From: Cyprinodon diabolis
Taxonomy: Eukaryota; Chordata; Actinopteri; Cyprinodontiformes; Cyprinodontidae
NCBI GenBank assembly: GCA_030533445.1
Contig: CM060073.1
Coordinates: 39,281,428 to 39,345,427, forward strand
DNA length: 64,000 bases
Direction: 5' to 3'
Position 1 is the stretch's first letter. Each line of letters opens with the position of its first letter. The position numbers and the translations under genes were made by a program. This document shows positions 59,101-64,000 of the stretch, one piece after another. The notes below the pieces were generated by a model. That model was not told the origin of the DNA. It searched no databases and saw nothing but the letters and a program-made list of their open reading frames with translations.

Positions 59101-62100
59101 CAAAAAGTGGACAGCATGGCGAGGCAGCGAATGGGAGGCTATGATTCCTGACTATAAAACACAGCTGTTGAGGCATCACTGAGGTCATTCTCCTTTTGGC
59201 AGGCTCCTGTGACACAGACAGCGATGCAGCCATTCTTTCCCTCACAGTGGAGACACCATTATCCTCTACAGGACAGCAGCATATGGGTGTGGTTAGCACA
59301 AAACTCCAATGGGGCCTGAAGCACTTAGTGGCTGTGCCTGCTGTGAGGCATCGGAAAGCAGTTTTAGGTGAGACATGACATGAATTCACTCAAATTGGAC
59401 ATGAGAGGACATTTTCTTAACAAAGGCTGCAGATAAAAAAACCCGCAGGTTTGTCTGCATCCAAAAAGCGACCTTTAAAGGAATTTGTATTTTACAGAAA
59501 ATGGTAAAAAAGCAACTTCCAAATGATAAAACTCACAGTGTGAGAAAATCACTTGTTTTTTAGTGATAGTATTAATGCTATTGATGCTTTGCTCAACAGC
59601 CCATGTCAGCATCAGGTCAGCACTTTAACGCTTCTCCGTGTTGGAGCATATAGAGACAGAGAGTCCTGGATCTTCTTTTCTCTTAGATCTAGTTTATGTT
59701 TTCTCTTGTGACCAACTTCTGAGTTGATCTACATTTCTATCCTGTTCAAATTTTCATTTTTGACTTTTTATGCATCATAAATAGATAGAGCCCACCATAT
59801 TTCATTTTTAATCTTCTTTTGTTTGAAATATATTTAAGTTATGATACTCCGAACTCTAATAAACTTCCTAGGACCTTTGAGAAAAACACTGACCCACAGC
59901 ATCACAGGCCCTCCACCATATTTACCACTGAGCATTGGTTGCTTTCCATTATTTCTCTTTTCATGCTAAAACCATCCTGGAAAATCTTAGATCAAATCCA
60001 AATTCCTCTCTTTCCCCTGATTGTTGACCCTCAACATTGAGCTTATAAGGAGTAGAGCATCCCAGTGTTTTCTAAGATAAGAGGAATGCAAAGCAGATGG
60101 TTCTTTTCAGGCCTTGAAAATCTAGATTTTTCTGCAGCAATAAGAAACAAATGGATGGATGGAAGCTGTGCTTCAAAATATCAGAGAAATAAAAAAAAAA
60201 TCTTTATCAATATTTTTTAATGCTATAATAATTGTCCTTATTTATCCATATTTTACATTTTGAATTGCTGTTAATTATTGTAAATTACAAAAAAAGATAT
60301 ATTAAATTTCTATTTAATGAAAAAAATGTTTCAACATTTTAACAATCATTACATGTTCAGCTTAAAAACTATTTTGTTTGAAGTAATCTTGAGCTCCTCT
60401 CAGAATTGTAATGGTGCTAGTGGAAAAAGATTAAATGATGACTCTGGACAACTTGAACCAGAATAAACATCCCTGCACTGAAATCTGCTATTTTGGTGTA
60501 ACTATATGTTAACCAAAAAATGTCCAAACAATGCATGATCAAAACTCTTTTTTTAAATAAGATAGATTAAATAGGATTCATTTTTAGGCTACATTTAAAT
60601 TAAGCTGTATGTTATACATATATTTTTTTTTATAATGTATGTTTATGTTGTAGAAATTAGAGATAAGTGAATGTCAGGTTACTGAGTAAGTGTTCCATTT
60701 CTAATTGGGATATTTTAACCTCTATGTTGCTTTAAAATATTGAAGGCTTTTTTACACGGCTGCTGTATTAACAGGAAATCAATAAACTTATCTCCTAAGT
60801 GATAATTTAATTCAATTCAATTCAATTCAGTTTATTTATATAGCGCCAAATTCACAACACATGTCATCTCAAGGCACTTTACAGTTCAACCAGATCATAC
60901 AGTCAAATTGATACAAAGTTTTCTATCTAAGGAAAACCAGTTGATTGCATTGACTCATTGACTCAAATACAATCCCTCACACTAAGCATGCTTGTTTCAT
61001 CCTAGAAGCCGCCCTGCTAAAGAAGACCTGGTTGCTAATATCTGTCTTGGTGCCGTTCCAGGCGTCTTTCTGCTGGTTCTGGTCTTCTCTGCGGGTTGCT
61101 GCTGTCTCCTGAGACCAGCCACCCATGCCCCCCTCCTGTTCCGACAGGACACAAACCTTCAGACTCTGCTGGCTCTGCGCAGCAACCTCAGTGGTCAGGG
61201 AATCTCCTGCCCCATGTGCTCAGGTGAGACTAAACAGTGAAAGACATTTTAAGGAGCGTTTCTGATGAAAGATTTGAAAGCAGGTCATATCCTACCTGCA
61301 GTAGAAAGCTGTCTTGTTGTCTTTATTCAGACGCCTGTTATTTGAAGCTAATAATTAGCCAAAGAGGTGCCAATAGGCAAAGGGACTTCCTCTCTAATTG
61401 AAACAGCAAAGGGGTTTAGGCAGTTGCTGCTTCATTTTTTAAACAGCAGTCACTCAGTAGGTAGATGATTTCTTTGTTTTGTGTTTTTTATGCTATTACA
61501 TAACAAACTGAAAAAACCCAGAGAATCTCTTAAGAAGAGATTTAAGACCTAAAGTTAGAGTTGAGGATTTTTGCAAATCTTTGAAAAGACCCGCCCTCTC
61601 TACTTAAAAAAAAAAATGCACATGCACAACCCTGTGGCCGCTCCCAAGAGGGCACACCTATTAAATGTGTGCAAGAGCATGCACAAGCCCATTTATCCAC
61701 ATGCAAGCTCTGTTTAACAGTTGCTGTTTGCATCGCTCATACAAGCTTACTTTCCAGAAGATTTGCAACTTTTCCATTATGTCAGACTCACCGGTGGTAA
61801 ATGAAAATGGGGACAAACAAGTAGGATGGTCTTACGTAAACATATCACTAGAATGATTGACAATTAGGAGTACCACTTATTTTGGTGATCCACCCGGAAA
61901 AAGAGCATCCTCAACTATACCTTAAACAAACTTTATTTACAGATTTATTCTTTTTTTTGTTTTTAATCAGAAAACCCTGTAATTCCAAGTAGTGTTTTAC
62001 AAAAACACGGAATTTGTTCTGGTATGAGGTGCTACACACAGACGAACAAATGCAATTGAAATAGATCAAATTAGAAGTATTTAACTTGCAATAAACAAAT

Positions 62101-63860
62101 GTAATTGCATAAGAATCACATGAGAATAGAGAAAAATATTGCAATTTTTTGCAGAGGAAGAGCAAAACAGCAAACATTAGAAATATGCAATAACAAAATT
62201 AAATTAAATGCATATTATATAATCAATGTGGCTTTATCTAAGGTAGACAAAACTATGGGAGCAAGACGAATCCGAACAAAGGAAGATTGTTACATAAATT
62301 GTAACACTTAATAAGCTTTTTAAAGAGAGGTCCATTAGGGATAAAAATTGAGGCCCCATTAAAAAAAACAACAAGTTGTTGTTGCTATTAAAGCTGTGTT
62401 AAATTCTCCTTTAGGGTGAAGCTTATATCTGGCAATAGAAACAAACTCAACCAAACAACAAATTCAACTGGGGAGATTTGCTAACTTTTTGTTCAGTGAA
62501 CAGAATAATTAATATTGGTAATAACAGCAAATAACTTACTCATTTGCTCTTTTCAACTTTTAAACACCATAAAAACCCTTACTGAATGTGATGCTGTACT
62601 GTGGTCCTTAAAGAACTACTCAGATGCAGCATACCAGAAGATTCAAATTAAAACCTGTCAAACCTTTTTAACAGCAAAGCAACCATATTGAATTGAATGG
62701 AAATGTCATGAGAGCTGTACAAAACCTAATTTTGTTTTGCATACACTCTGTGTATACAAAAATGGTCTAAGTCGAATTTCAAGGTAAAACCTGCTGCAGA
62801 GCCTTTTGACTTTCCTTTTAAAAGCCCGACTTTAAAGGTTTAATTTAAATGAAATGAAATAATTACATGCACACACACCACACATGCCATTTGTGCCTTT
62901 ATGCTTTAAAAAATCTTTGTCATTATGCTTCTTGGAAATTCTATTCAAAGCTGTTGTCCTTGTTACAAAAAGACAGAGAAGTGCTCCCCTAAAAGCATGT
63001 TTCATCCTTTAGGTGTGTTCATGGAAAAGCCCCACCTTCTGTACACACACACTCCTTCAGGTTTGAGGTTTTCCACACATCAGCGAAGTCAAATCCCAAC
63101 AGCCTCAACTGCCCCCAAAATCTCAATCAAAACAAACCCTGGCGCCAACACAACAGGTAAGGAGGGTGATGATGATGATGATGATGATGAGGATGATCTT
63201 CACTTACGTAGAAGCACCTGACTCCATGACTTTATCTGGTTCTGGTGTTTTAGGCTCCTTGCTGACTGTGTTCATGTCAAAGCTGGTTCAAGGAGGCTCC
63301 ACAACAATCTACAGATTCTCTCTGAACACCAGCGTCCCATCACCGTGGAAAGTGTGCAGCACAGAGCACGACGAGGTGTCGTCATTCCAGGTTTGGGCTG
63401 CAAACAAAGTCTTCTTCACTATCATATTGTGACTGGTGCTGCCAAAATAATCTTTCATTTTGTCTGAACAGGCATTTAGTCATCCCTTCGACAATTACAC
63501 CAGCAGAATGACAGTGTGTATTTCCAGAGAGTACCGGCCGTACCCCAGCTGGATGCTCACGTCCAGCTCGTGTGATCCCCGCCATGGCTGGACTCCAGAG
63601 TTTTCTTTTTATGTTGCAGCGTCTCTGCAGCAGAATAGCAGGTGGAATGATGAATTCTGTGCCCCAGTGAGGATTCTCTGGTGGCTTTGGCTGCAAATCT
63701 ATCAAATGAAATCTGCTTTCTGCTTTCAGGAGGCTTTATTTTGCTCAGTGCCACCAGAGACCTCATCCCAGCAGACTGTGTGTCAAAACGCCTGGTTGTG
63801 GCTTCAGTTCTGGGCCTGATGGCCCCTTAAAGGGATCTTTTTATAGCCCTCTCCCCAGTG
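53109..63860 (+). CDS. disp3: Dispatched-3, 5' portion, 13 exons, continues past the window
   Basis: Exons: 53109-54063, 55589-55808, 55928-56064, 56284-56418, 58412-58572, 58748-58887, 58988-59079, 59203-59367, 61062-61223, 63013-63156, 63254-63390, 63472-63641, 63730-63860. Phases fit and the frame stays open to the right edge. The acidic start MDVEDEALLFG matches human DISP3. TM1 is around residues 46-68. Then come a large extracellular loop with RRRRF (211-215) and the segment CSPPSSLLSYLYPSEKAGK, then a sterol-sensing-domain block (exons 55928-58887) with the family motif GIGVDDVF. After a cytosolic acidic loop, exon 61062-61223 restarts the second membrane half. DISP3/PTCHD2 is a neural, membrane-bound RND-type protein linked to sterol handling. 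Upstream in-frame ATGs exist, but an acceptor (CGCTCACAG) at 53092-53100 and the match to human favour this start. Confidence 0.95.
54840..55085. repeat. Relic of the same hAT-type MITE
   Basis: Shares CTGATAGAAACACT, ...CAGTTGTTCTTATACTTT..TGTTGTTGAC and an end TATTGGGACATCC with the element at 14323-14674. Both ends are worn. It lies in the first disp3 coding intron. Confidence 0.6.
57578..57706. mobile_element. Hairpin MITE in a disp3 intron
   Basis: AAATAAG..AATAATCTGCCAG pairs with CTGGCAGATTATTATGCTTATTT, and GGTAAGACTT with AAGTCTTACC further in. About 130 bases in total. Confidence 0.65.
60811..60965 (+). repeat. Dispersed fish repeat with ATTCA run
   Basis: Begins with TTCAATTCAATTCAATTCAG and the phrase TTTATTTATATAGCGCC, then AAGGCACTTTACAG. 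It lies just before the disp3 exon at 61062 and is the same type as the fragment at 26360-26432. Confidence 0.55.
61550..61925. mobile_element. Short MITE, uninterrupted copy
   Basis: Matches the split element at 37497-38332 over its length, including GCACATGCACAA, GTGTGCAAGAGCATGCAC and CTTACGTAAACAT. It lies in a disp3 intron and shows the empty target site of the nested element. Confidence 0.75.
63168..63190. repeat. (GAT)n trinucleotide run
   Basis: Eight GAT-type units in the short disp3 intron after exon 63013-63156. They read as an Asp run if the intron is retained. Confidence 0.9.
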
Positions 63861-64000
63861 GTGAGTGAGCTAGTGTCTTTGTCTGAGATCATTATCAACA
63901 CAAAGATGATTTTTCAGCTCATTAGGAAAACACTGTATGTGTCTCTCTAGCTCATCCTTTCTTTGTCATTTACTCCACGTCATGACTGCTGTGAATAGAG

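Noticed and set aside
59018..59389. 123-codon minus-strand frame
   Set aside because: It overlaps two disp3 exons and is their antisense shadow.

Overview
This is vertebrate nuclear DNA, most likely from a teleost fish. The genes have many introns with vertebrate-type splice sites. The spaces between exons are AT-rich and full of fish-type repeats: Tc1/mariner relics, hAT-like MITEs, tRNA-derived SINEs with a GGAT tail, and long (TA)n and (GATA)n tracts. The species cannot be named from the sequence alone.

Layout. From 1 to about 12.2 kb I see no convincing gene, only repeats: two Tc1 relics, a tandem block at 8.4-9.6 kb, a small hairpin MITE, and a foldback element with a microsatellite core. 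From 12,259 to 23,370 on the minus strand lies a complete 19-exon gene for a 680-residue homologue of cGMP-dependent protein kinase 1 (beta-type start). A full-length but dead Tc1/mariner element (20,119-21,683) sits in its third coding intron. Head to head with it, on the plus strand, is ubl4a (25,050-31,254, four exons, 155 residues). Next comes a dynamin-1-like (Drp1) gene (32,644-42,143, 17 coding exons, 673 residues), with a 3' UTR to about 43.55 kb. A gene-poor 9.5 kb follows, holding two intact SINE insertions, a perfect palindrome and a possible non-coding first part of the next gene. The last gene is disp3 (Dispatched-3/PTCHD2), whose coding part starts at 53,109 and runs off the right edge; 13 exons are visible.

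The most interesting result is the PKG1-like gene. All 19 exons join in one open frame, and the coiled coil, the inhibitory segment, both cyclic-nucleotide folds and the kinase fold can all be read. Yet the residues needed for catalysis and cGMP binding are changed. The VAIK lysine is Arg404, the DFG motif reads Ser-Ser-Arg (516-518), the third glycine of the glycine loop is Ser386, and the phosphate-cassette arginines of both cyclic-nucleotide domains are replaced (His190, Trp314). This looks like an intact PKG pseudokinase that would not respond normally to cGMP, rather than a broken gene.

The dynamin-like gene also differs from human Drp1 more than I would expect of a Drp1 orthologue, so it may be a second teleost copy. 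The four genes have no evident shared pathway: cGMP signalling or scaffolding, tail-anchored protein targeting (UBL4A in the BAG6 complex), mitochondrial fission, and a sterol-sensing membrane protein of the Patched/Dispatched group.
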